From the NCBI GenBank assembly GCA_900556095.1, contig USNU01000017.1, positions 1 to 11,958 of the forward strand: 11,958 nt of DNA. The letters run 5' to 3'. Each line of letters opens with the position of its first letter. Position 1 is the stretch's first letter. Below the pieces are notes generated by a model. That model was not told the origin of the DNA. It saw only the letters and a program-made list of their open reading frames with translations, and did not search any database. Made by a program: the position numbers and the translations under genes. Positions 6,109 to 11,958 of the stretch are shown here, one piece after another. This stretch comes from an uncultured Bacteroidales bacterium (GTDB lineage: Bacteria > Bacteroidota > Bacteroidia > Bacteroidales > Paludibacteraceae).

Positions 6109-7347
6109 TTAATTGTTAATTGTTAATCGTTTCTGCGGATTGGGCAGAAAGGTTGCCACAATACCGAGCAGAGGGAGCAAAGTGCTGACATGGAAAATAA
6201 ACTCAATACTCGTTCTGTCAGCAAGCCAACCGAAAAATGCAGAACCAACACCCGCCAAGCCGTACATTAGTCCGAAGAATAATCCAGAAATCATACCCAC
6301 CTTCTTCGGATATAAATCCGTGGCATATACCAATATAGAGGAGAATGCCGACGAAATGATCAAACCCGCCATAATTGCGATAAATATCGTCCAACCGAGA
6401 CTCACATAGGGCAAAATCAGCGCAAAAGGTGCGGCACCGAAAATAGACCCGAGAATCACATATTTACGTCCGAACTTATCACCAAACACCCCTCCGGCAA
6501 GCGTGCCAATCGCCATCGCTGCCAAATATGCAAAGAGACAATACTGTGCATTTTGCACCGACAAATCAAATTTTTCTATTAGGAAAAACGTAAAATAATT
6601 GGTCATACACGATGTGTAGATGTACTTTGAAAACATCAGAACCACCAATATCGTCATTGCTCCATATTTCTTGCGTCTCGAATAATCTATAGCCGCACAT
6701 TGCATTGACTTCGGGTGCTGTTTCATATAGGTCAGTTTTGCACTATACCACCGCCCGACCTCAAAGAGAATGACAGCTGCAATCACGGCTATCACGCCTA
6801 CCCACGACACCGCATGCTGCCCGTAAGGCAGTATCAACCATGCCGCCAACAGAGGACCAATAGCACTTCCCGCATTACCACCCACTTGAAAAATCGACTG
6901 CGCCAGGCTCTTCTTCCCTCCTGATGCCATCTGTGCTACACGTGATGCTTCGGGATGAAAAACAGACGAACCGAGACCGAGAATAGTAACGGAAAGCACG
7001 ATGAGCAAGAAATTATTGGCATAAGCCAATAGTATCAGTCCGAACAGAGTCAGCCACATACCAAACGTAAGTGAATACGGATGTGGACGTTTGTCTGCAT
7101 AGATACCCACTATCGGCTGCACTATAGATGATGCTAACTGAAAAAAGAGTGTTATCAAGCCTATCTGCGCAAAGGTAAATCCGTAATTATCCTTGATAAT
7201 CGGATACATGGCAGGTATTACTGATTGGATTGTGTCGTTCAATAAATGCGACACACCCATTGTTATCAATACCGCATAAACGGTGCCCTCCGAGATGTGT
7301 ATCTCGGAGGGATTGAATAGTTTATTTTTCAGTGTCTGAATAGACAT
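6109..7347 (-). CDS. fsr: Fosmidomycin-resistance-type MFS exporter (Fsr family)
   Basis: A 412-residue, 12-helix major facilitator superfamily exporter of the inner membrane. It follows E. coli Fsr closely along its length: SHLLNDTIQS (33-42), FAQIGLITLFFQLASSIVQP, GLGSSVFHPEASRVAQMASG (124-143), QVGGNAGSAIGPLLAA (154-169), FSKYIY, FGDKFGRKYVI and GMISGLFFGLMYG. Fsr gives fosmidomycin resistance when overexpressed, but the natural substrate is unsettled and homologues are common in bacteria never exposed to the drug. The ATG at 7347 lies 1 nt after the stop of the upstream transporter, and the next gene begins 5 nt after its TAA, so it sits in the middle of a tight operon. A perfect 11-bp inverted repeat lies at codons 13-21. 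Confidence 0.88.
   Translation of the reverse strand: MSIQTLKNKLFNPSEIHISEGTVYAVLITMGVSHLLNDTIQSVIPAMYPIIKDNYGFTFAQIGLITLFFQLASSIVQPIVGIYADKRPHPYSLTFGMWLTLFGLILLAYANNFLLIVLSVTILGLGSSVFHPEASRVAQMASGGKKSLAQSIFQVGGNAGSAIGPLLAAWLILPYGQHAVSWVGVIAVIAAVILFEVGRWYSAKLTYMKQHPKSMQCAAIDYSRRKKYGAMTILVVLMFSKYIYTSCMTNYFTFFLIEKFDLSVQNAQYCLFAYLAAMAIGTLAGGVFGDKFGRKYVILGSIFGAAPFALILPYVSLGWTIFIAIMAGLIISSAFSSILVYATDLYPKKVGMISGLFFGLMYGLAGVGSAFFGWLADRTSIEFIFHVSTLLPLLGIVATFLPNPQKRLTINN
7286..7311 (-). repeat. Perfect 11-bp inverted repeat in the 5' coding region of fsr
   Basis: CCCTCCGAGAT (7286-7296) and ATCTCGGAGGG (7301-7311) are exact reverse complements around a 4-nt loop. In the minus-strand mRNA this would be a very stable hairpin about 37-62 nt into the gene, encoding PSEIHISEG. 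It could slow translation, act as an RNA processing site between the two transporter cistrons, or be chance. No T-tract follows, so it is not a standard terminator. Confidence 0.75.
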
Positions 7348-7348
7348 A

Positions 7349-9010
7349 TCACAGGAAAAACAATATCATCATTTGCCCCGTCAGCACACGCAGGAACATA
7401 GTTAGCGGATAGACAGTGGAATATGCCACTGCGGCATGGTCGTTAGAAGATGTGTGCGAAGTAGCATACGCCAGTGCAGGCGGGTCCGTCGTGCTGCCGG
7501 CAATAAGTCCCATCAGTGTGAAATAGTCCAACTTGAGCCATGAGCGTGCAATGATACCGACTAATAGCAAAGGCACTATCGTAATAATCACACCATAACC
7601 GATCCATACATATCCGCCGGCAAGCAGTGTCGGAATAAACGATTTGCCCGCGCCAAAACCGACAGCAGCAAGGAATAGCGCAATGCCGACCTCACGTATC
7701 ATCAGGTTCGCACTGCTGGTAGTATAAGTAACCACATGCATTTTCGGACCGAAATAGCCGATCAAGATAGCCACAATCAGTGAACCACCTGCCAAACCGA
7801 GTTTGAACGGCTGGGACAATCCGGGGAAAGCAATAGGCAGCGAACCGAGTGCCACACCTAACACAATGCCAAAGAATATAGAAGCCAAATTAGGGAGATC
7901 TAAGCGTTTGGCTGAGTTTCCGAATACCTTTGCCACCTTCTCCACCTCAATTTCTTCGCCTACCACCGTCAAACGGTCGCCGAGTTGCAAACGCAGATCA
8001 GGGGTAGCAAGCAGTTCGATACCCGCACGGCGAATACGCGTGATAGAAATATGATAAGCGGCACGTACGTTCAGTTCGCCGATACGCTTTCCATTCAGTT
8101 CTGTTTTTGTAACTACAATATGGCGTGAAACAAGATGAGCATCTTTGATTTTTTCTTCAGAAATAGTGGTCCTCTCGCCCAACAAAAGAATACTCTTTTC
8201 GTGCGGGCAATCCACAACAATACGCACCTTGTCGCCTTGGTGCAACTTGGTATCTGCATCAGGCATTTCATCATGTCCGTCAGGATGTACCAGGCGCGAA
8301 ACCACAAATTCCACATTGCACAATGTACTCAACTCTTTGACGGAAATGCCCTCCACTTGCGGGTTGGTAAGCAGCATATCGAGGTGCTCTATCTCCTCCT
8401 GTACACCTTTTTCATCGTTCACACGTTTCTCCTCTTTTTCAATCTTGATATTGAAGAACAGGCGAATAAGCATCATCGAGACCAAAATACCGACCACGCC
8501 CAAAGGGTATGCCATAGCGTATCCCGTAGCGATGTCAGGATTGGAGACGCCACGCATATCGGCATACGCTTGTTGCGCTGCACCCAAACCGGGAGTATTT
8601 GTTACTGCACCGAACAGCACACCTGTCATTGTGGCAATATCAACCCCCGAAAGCAGATGAATAACAAACGCTGTAACACACCCGAGCAACACAATAGCCG
8701 TTGCCAGCAGATTAAGCGACAAACCGCCCTTACCAAACGAAGAGAAAAAACCGGGACCGACCTGTAAGCCTATCGAATAGACAAAAAGGATAAGTCCGAA
8801 ATCCTTGGCAAACGACTCAACCTGCGGGTCAAGGCGCATACCGAAATGTGAAAATGCAATGCCGCAAAACAAAATCCACGTAATGCCCAGCGTTACGCCT
8901 TTAATCTTGAGTTTATTACCCAAGAACACTCCACAAGCAATGGCAAGTGCAAGCACAAAGATAGAGTGTGCGATACCCGTACCAAAAAACAGACTATAAA
9001 ACCAATTCAT
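7349..9010 (-). CDS. AspT/YidE-family putative transporter with two RCK_C (TrkA-C) domains
   Basis: A 553-residue inner-membrane protein of the aspartate:alanine exchanger (AAEx) superfamily, related to E. coli YidE/YbjL and Tetragenococcus AspT. Two homologous membrane halves (about 10-187 and 372-553) each carry the duplication motif: GAVTNTPGLGAA (134-145) and GSTTDPPALAYA (505-516). Between them lie a charged linker and two cytoplasmic RCK_C regulatory domains (about 208-280 and 292-362), each ending in a QGDKVRIVV / LGDRLTVVG type strand. The substrate is not predictable; AspT itself exchanges aspartate for alanine. The start is ATG at 9010 (MNWFYSLFFG). The frame stays open to a TTG at 9100, but that codon lies inside the promoter (9070-9101) and upstream of any transcript. 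First gene of the operon with fsr and the phosphopantetheinyl transferase. Confidence 0.9.
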   Translation of the reverse strand: MNWFYSLFFGTGIAHSIFVLALAIACGVFLGNKLKIKGVTLGITWILFCGIAFSHFGMRLDPQVESFAKDFGLILFVYSIGLQVGPGFFSSFGKGGLSLNLLATAIVLLGCVTAFVIHLLSGVDIATMTGVLFGAVTNTPGLGAAQQAYADMRGVSNPDIATGYAMAYPLGVVGILVSMMLIRLFFNIKIEKEEKRVNDEKGVQEEIEHLDMLLTNPQVEGISVKELSTLCNVEFVVSRLVHPDGHDEMPDADTKLHQGDKVRIVVDCPHEKSILLLGERTTISEEKIKDAHLVSRHIVVTKTELNGKRIGELNVRAAYHISITRIRRAGIELLATPDLRLQLGDRLTVVGEEIEVEKVAKVFGNSAKRLDLPNLASIFFGIVLGVALGSLPIAFPGLSQPFKLGLAGGSLIVAILIGYFGPKMHVVTYTTSSANLMIREVGIALFLAAVGFGAGKSFIPTLLAGGYVWIGYGVIITIVPLLLVGIIARSWLKLDYFTLMGLIAGSTTDPPALAYATSHTSSNDHAAVAYSTVYPLTMFLRVLTGQMMILFFL

Positions 9011-9069
9011 ATTTAGTATAGAAATAATATACCTTTCGGGCGCAGACAAAGCCCTTCCTAAAAGGAGTA

Positions 9070-9101
9070 CAAAGGTACTGCTTTTATTTGATATACACAA
9101 A
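9070..9101 (-). promoter_or_regulatory. Bacteroidetes-type promoter of the transporter-fsr-PPTase operon
   Basis: On the minus strand, TTTG (complement of 9098-9101) is followed after exactly 20 nt by TACCTTTG (complement of 9070-9077), the same -7 octamer as the tRNA-Gly promoter. Transcription should start near 9062-9064 and give a leader of about 53 nt before the ATG at 9010. The -33 element lies within one arm of the upstream operon's terminator hairpin. Confidence 0.88.
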
Positions 9102-9141
9102 TTAGGGCTGCCAATCTATGAAAAAGGCAGTCCTAATTTGT
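9097..9141 (-). terminator. Terminator hairpin of the murF operon, overlapping the next promoter
   Basis: ACAAATTAGGGCTGCC (9097-9112) pairs with GGCAGTCCTAATTTGT (9126-9141) over 16 bp, with a single G-T wobble and a 13-nt loop. It begins 18 nt after the stop of the coiled-coil gene. The T-rich stretch after the stem is modest (ATTTGT, with the A/T pairs themselves at the base), so its efficiency is uncertain. Confidence 0.8.
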
Positions 9142-9158
9142 TATTCTTCCCGTTTGGG

Positions 9159-10040
9159 CTATTTCTTTATTTGAAACGGCAAAGAACCAATTAAGTTATC
9201 GTCGGCAAAGAAATCCGCATTGTAAAACCCTGTCGCAGCCTCCATTCCATTGGGTATAGACCAATAGAATGTACCTTGGTACTCCTCGCCTGTAAACTCG
9301 AACTGTTGCGCCACAGAATACATAATGTCCTCACTCTCAAAGTGGAATAAATGCTCTGCATTCTCACCAAGCAGGTTGCCTGCGGGATCAATAATACGTA
9401 TATAAAGTGTCTTTATTCCCGGTTCGCAAGTGATATTCTTGGCGATGGTATAGTCAAATTGAAGTTTGCGTATCTGACTCACCACACGCGTCTTACGATC
9501 GTGTTTATTGAGTGTCGTTACCGTGCAAGACGCTATCTCAAGCATCGATGCACGTGAGACAGTTTCCGTCAATTGGTTGTTGATGGAAGATAGTTGGTCG
9601 TTCTGTTGCTTCACCTGCTGATTTTCTTGCCTGTATTGCTGATTTTCCACTGTCAGACGCTGGTTGGTAGCGTTGAGTGAATCTATCTGCCGCACGTAGT
9701 CCTTCATTACGGCACGCACCGTTGCCAACTCTTTTTTAAGTTCGGCAATACGACGCGCATTAGTAACTTTGGTGATACGCAGTTCCTCCAACAAGTCCTG
9801 CACACGCTGTTGCTCTTGTGCCAAACGCTCTTGGAGCGAATCGTTTTGGATATTCATCTGCTGATACCCGTCGAACTGGAGTGCCAAATCTTCGTACTCG
9901 TCTTCGAGTTCCGATTTCTCGAACTCCATCTGTTCCACCATCTCATTCAATTCCTTCTTCTGGTGAAAATTTAGAAACAACAACACTGCAATGCCCAATA
10001 CGAGCACCACAATTACAGGGATGATAACTGATTTTTTCAT
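9159..10040 (-). CDS. Membrane-anchored coiled-coil protein, function unknown
   Basis: A 293-residue protein in three parts. Residues 4-24 form one hydrophobic segment after MKK, either an N-terminal membrane anchor or an uncleaved signal. Residues about 28-165 are a long coiled coil rich in E, Q, K and L heptads, with a glutamine/asparagine-rich stretch near VENQQYRQENQQVKQQNDQ. Residues about 168-293 form a beta-rich domain (FDYTIAKNITCEPGIKTLYIRIIDPAGNLL ... GSLPFQIKK). Similar proteins in Bacteroides are often labelled SMC-like or chromosome-partitioning, but that reflects only the coiled coil; there is no ATPase motif. The anchor suggests a domain facing the periplasm. The start ATG at 10040 is preferred to a GTG at 10142, which would lie inside murF. 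It follows murF by 5 nt, so a cell-envelope role is plausible but unproven. Confidence 0.82.
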   Translation of the reverse strand: MKKSVIIPVIVVLVLGIAVLLFLNFHQKKELNEMVEQMEFEKSELEDEYEDLALQFDGYQQMNIQNDSLQERLAQEQQRVQDLLEELRITKVTNARRIAELKKELATVRAVMKDYVRQIDSLNATNQRLTVENQQYRQENQQVKQQNDQLSSINNQLTETVSRASMLEIASCTVTTLNKHDRKTRVVSQIRKLQFDYTIAKNITCEPGIKTLYIRIIDPAGNLLGENAEHLFHFESEDIMYSVAQQFEFTGEEYQGTFYWSIPNGMEAATGFYNADFFADDNLIGSLPFQIKK

Positions 10041-10045
10041 AGAGT

Positions 10046-11275
10046 CTATAGGTATTGTATTGCTTTTTCCATATGGTTGGAATGTGAACCTTTGAGCAGA
10101 ATATGCCGTCCTTGCAACGGATGTTTCTGTAGATAATCGCACAATTCGTCAATCGTACTAAACACCGGATACGGACAGGTAGTTTCCTTGTATTCATCGC
10201 CTACCATAAGCACCTGTTCCGCCTTGCGTTCTGCCAACATATTCACGATATTCTGATGCTCCAAATGACTATATTCGCCCAATTCCCGCATTGCACCAAG
10301 AATATATGTATCGCCCGTAAAAGCATTGATAGCCGCCTGCATAGAGGTCGGGTTGGCATTGTATGCGTCCACAATCAAATGATTATGTGCTGTGTCCATT
10401 GACTGCGAACGCCCGTTGGATGGAATATAGTTGCGTATTGCCTCCAACCCCCGCTCACGGGAAACACCAAAATACTCACCCACACAGAGTGCTGCCGATA
10501 CATTCTCCGCATTATAATTCCCTACAAGATGTGTTCCCACAGGCATTGTACCCGTTGTATAAGGAATAGTGGTCAGATTACCCGCCATCTTTGCCAAATA
10601 TGGATTATCCGTGTTTCGGAAAATTTTGCCTTCATGCTCGCAAATATAGTCGTATAGTTCCTTTTTGGTTTGTTGGACTCCATCGAAAGAACCAAAGCCC
10701 TGCAAGTGAGCACATCCGACATTGGTGATAAGTCCGTAGTTCGGTTCGGCTACATTTACCAACTCACGTATATCGCCCGGGTGCGAAGCCCCCATCTCCA
10801 CGATAGCCATCTCATGCGCACGCGTGATACTCAACAACGTAAGCGGCACACCGATGGAATTATTGAGATTGCCTTGCGTATAGTAGATATTGTATTTGGT
10901 GGAGAGCACCGCAGCCGTCAATTCCTTGGTCGTTGTCTTGCCGTTTGTACCCGTGATACCGATAATAGGTACCCCGAGTTCACGTCGCCAGGCACGAGCA
11001 AGCGACTGGAGAGCAACCACTCCCCCCCTCTCTCTCAAAGAAAAGGGGATAAGAATGGCTCTTTCTTTTCCGTACTTTTCCACTAATTGGTTATACATAT
11101 CTTCGTCAGAAACAATCGCCATTGCCGCCCCATTATCAAGGGCCTGCGCAGCAAAACGGTTGCCATCGAAAGTCTCGCCATGAAGCGCAAAGAACACGCA
11201 ACCTGCAGGCAGATTGCGTGTGTCGGTACTCACACTGAGCGAGTCCTTATTTTTTATTAGGAAGTTCCAATCCAT
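10046..11275 (-). CDS. murF: UDP-N-acetylmuramoyl-tripeptide--D-alanyl-D-alanine ligase (MurF)
   Basis: This cytoplasmic ATP-dependent ligase adds D-Ala-D-Ala to the UDP-MurNAc-tripeptide, the last cytoplasmic step in making the peptidoglycan stem peptide. From the ATG at 11275 it has 409 residues. The N-terminal substrate-binding domain includes STDTRNLPAGCVFFALHGE (18-36). The ATPase domain has the P-loop GTNGKTTTKE (109-118), then TQGNLNNSIGVPLTLL and EMGASHPGDI. The C-terminal domain has GNYNAENVSAAL, IVDAYNANPTSM, LGAMRELGEYS and LLKGSHSNHMEKAI. All core Mur-ligase motifs are present. Unusually, residues about 77-87 (PFSLRERGGVV) replace the usual short acidic turn before ALQSLA and are encoded by a G-rich palindrome. 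The start codon lies 29 nt inside the upstream MFS gene; an ATG at 11296 is also in frame but overlaps more. The coiled-coil gene follows at 5 nt. Confidence 0.93.
   Translation of the reverse strand: MDWNFLIKNKDSLSVSTDTRNLPAGCVFFALHGETFDGNRFAAQALDNGAAMAIVSDEDMYNQLVEKYGKERAILIPFSLRERGGVVALQSLARAWRRELGVPIIGITGTNGKTTTKELTAAVLSTKYNIYYTQGNLNNSIGVPLTLLSITRAHEMAIVEMGASHPGDIRELVNVAEPNYGLITNVGCAHLQGFGSFDGVQQTKKELYDYICEHEGKIFRNTDNPYLAKMAGNLTTIPYTTGTMPVGTHLVGNYNAENVSAALCVGEYFGVSRERGLEAIRNYIPSNGRSQSMDTAHNHLIVDAYNANPTSMQAAINAFTGDTYILGAMRELGEYSHLEHQNIVNMLAERKAEQVLMVGDEYKETTCPYPVFSTIDELCDYLQKHPLQGRHILLKGSHSNHMEKAIQYL
11015..11052 (-). repeat. C/G-rich palindromic element inside the murF coding sequence
   Basis: CCCC TCTCTCTC (from 11025) faces AAAGAAAAGGGG (to 11048). 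On the coding strand, CCCCTTTT pairs with the later GAGAGGGG through Watson-Crick and G-U pairs around a short loop. It includes a run of seven C (11022-11028). Base use here is unlike the rest of the gene, and the encoded residues do not match MurF relatives as I know them. It resembles the short G-rich palindromic repeats scattered through many Bacteroidetes genomes. Confidence 0.55.
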
Positions 11276-11957
11276 AGCCCTTCTTTTTGTCTTCAATTTT
11301 CAAGAGCAATGAGAAGATAAAGGCGATTACACCGAAACTTGCGAACACAATCATCGGCACAAGATAACCACCGGTTGCCTCACGCAGTTTGCCAATCAGC
11401 AGCGGGACCAGACAAAGTCCGATATTCTGTACCCAGAAAATCAGGCAGTATGCCGAGCCCAGCACTTTTTCGTCAATAATCTTCGGAACAGAGGGCCACA
11501 TTGATGCAGGCACAAGTGAGAAACTGACCCCAAGAACCAAAATGGTAATAAGTGCCAAAGTCTTACTTGGGAAAACCGGCAACACGAAAGCGAATACGCA
11601 ATGGCACACAATCATAATCAATGCACCAATCATCATCATCGTAGCCCCCTTACCCTTATTGTCGATAAATGCGCCGAGGAATGGTGTCAGCACCATTGCC
11701 AAAATCGGGAACCACTTAAACAGACCTGCCGCCTCTGCATTAGAAATCTGCAGTGTTTCCTCAAGGAAGTTTGTGGCAAAACGTTGGAAAGGGAAAATCG
11801 CCGAATAATAAAGAACACACAGAATTGCCACAATCCAAAACATCTTTGATTTGAAGATCTGCCCAAGGTCGGAAATATGGAATTCATCTTCGGGGTCTTT
11901 TTCCGCAATTGCCTCGCCTATCTCCACCGACTGCTTGTCAAACTTAGTATCCATCAC
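11247..11957 (-). CDS. MFS transporter, MFSD1-like, C-terminal half (cut by window end)
   Basis: The frame is open to the end of the window, and only six membrane helices are visible, so the N-terminal half lies outside; the GTG/ATG codons at 11957 and 11954 are probably internal. The first 30 residues are the charged cytoplasmic loop between the two MFS halves (EAIAEKDPEDEFHISDL). Helices follow from FWIVAILCVLYYSAIFPF onward. The segments FSLVPASMWPSVPKIIDEKVLGSAYC and VQNIGLCLVPLLIGKLRE resemble the MFSD1 branch, whose animal members export dipeptides from lysosomes. The substrate in bacteria is unknown; in a murF operon, peptides or cell-wall fragments are conceivable but unproven. The stop at 11247 lies 29 nt inside murF, which implies translational coupling. 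Confidence 0.85.
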   Translation of the reverse strand: MMDTKFDKQSVEIGEAIAEKDPEDEFHISDLGQIFKSKMFWIVAILCVLYYSAIFPFQRFATNFLEETLQISNAEAAGLFKWFPILAMVLTPFLGAFIDNKGKGATMMMIGALIMIVCHCVFAFVLPVFPSKTLALITILVLGVSFSLVPASMWPSVPKIIDEKVLGSAYCLIFWVQNIGLCLVPLLIGKLREATGGYLVPMIVFASFGVIAFIFSLLLKIEDKKKGYGLELPNKK

Positions 11958-11958
11958 A

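Noticed and set aside
8135..8767. A 210-codon plus-strand open frame antisense to the AspT/YidE-like gene
   Set aside because: The opposite strand encodes a well-conserved transporter with RCK_C domains across this stretch. The plus-strand product is rich in Cys, His and Gln with no fold signal.
9011..9100. A 30-residue N-terminal extension of the AspT/YidE-like protein starting from TTG 9100
   Set aside because: It would begin inside the consensus promoter, upstream of the predicted transcript start, and family members begin at the MNWFYSLF-type sequence.
10041..10142. A longer coiled-coil protein starting from GTG 10142
   Set aside because: The extension lies wholly within the 3' end of murF, and the MKK plus hydrophobic segment at 10040 is a typical N-terminus.
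11025..11048. C/G-rich hairpin in murF as an intrinsic terminator
   Set aside because: It is internal to an intact essential gene, has weak G-U pairing and no following T-tract.

Overview
The window looks like a chromosomal segment of a Bacteroidales bacterium (phylum Bacteroidota). Two promoters match the -33 TTTG / -7 TAnnTTTG signature of that phylum. Start codons mostly lack Shine-Dalgarno sequences. The proteins are Bacteroidales in type: a carboxypeptidase-regulatory-like secreted protein, a SusA-like GH13 amylase, an AspT/YidE-type transporter and a membrane-anchored coiled-coil protein. This assignment rests on recognition of the sequences, not on a search.

Plus strand, 1-5362. The end of a TPR protein overlaps by ATGA a secreted protein of unknown role with an N-terminal CarboxypepD_reg-like domain. 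A strong promoter then drives tRNA-Gly(CCC), followed about 60 nt later by the RNase P RNA gene (rnpB). Next come two tandem copies of a 25-bp repeat that run up to the start codon of a YihY/BrkB-family membrane protein. The last plus-strand gene is a GH13 alpha-amylase/neopullulanase whose signal-peptide exit is broken by a frameshift while all catalytic motifs remain intact.

Convergent junction, 5363-5538. About 155 nt of non-coding DNA carries TGCAT repeats arranged as an inverted repeat, three GTGGAT repeats spaced 11 bp apart (two of them close to DnaA boxes), a TATCTTTG -7-like element, and a perfect 16-bp terminator hairpin.

Minus strand, 9010-5519. A three-gene operon is transcribed from a clear promoter at 9070-9101: AspT/YidE-like transporter, then Fsr-type MFS exporter (1-nt gap), then a 4'-phosphopantetheinyl transferase (5-nt gap). 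It ends at the shared terminator.

Minus strand, 11957-9159. A second tight operon contains the C-terminal half of an MFSD1-like MFS transporter, murF (peptidoglycan precursor ligase; 29-nt overlap) and a membrane-anchored coiled-coil protein (5-nt gap). It ends at a 16-bp hairpin that overlaps the promoter of the first operon.

Most of the content is housekeeping and transport, and I see no defence system, mobile element with a transposase, CRISPR array or biosynthetic cluster. The points most worth checking are the G-rich palindromic insertion read in frame inside MurF, the structured intergenic region at 5363-5538, the amylase frameshift, and the tandem repeat next to the YihY start.
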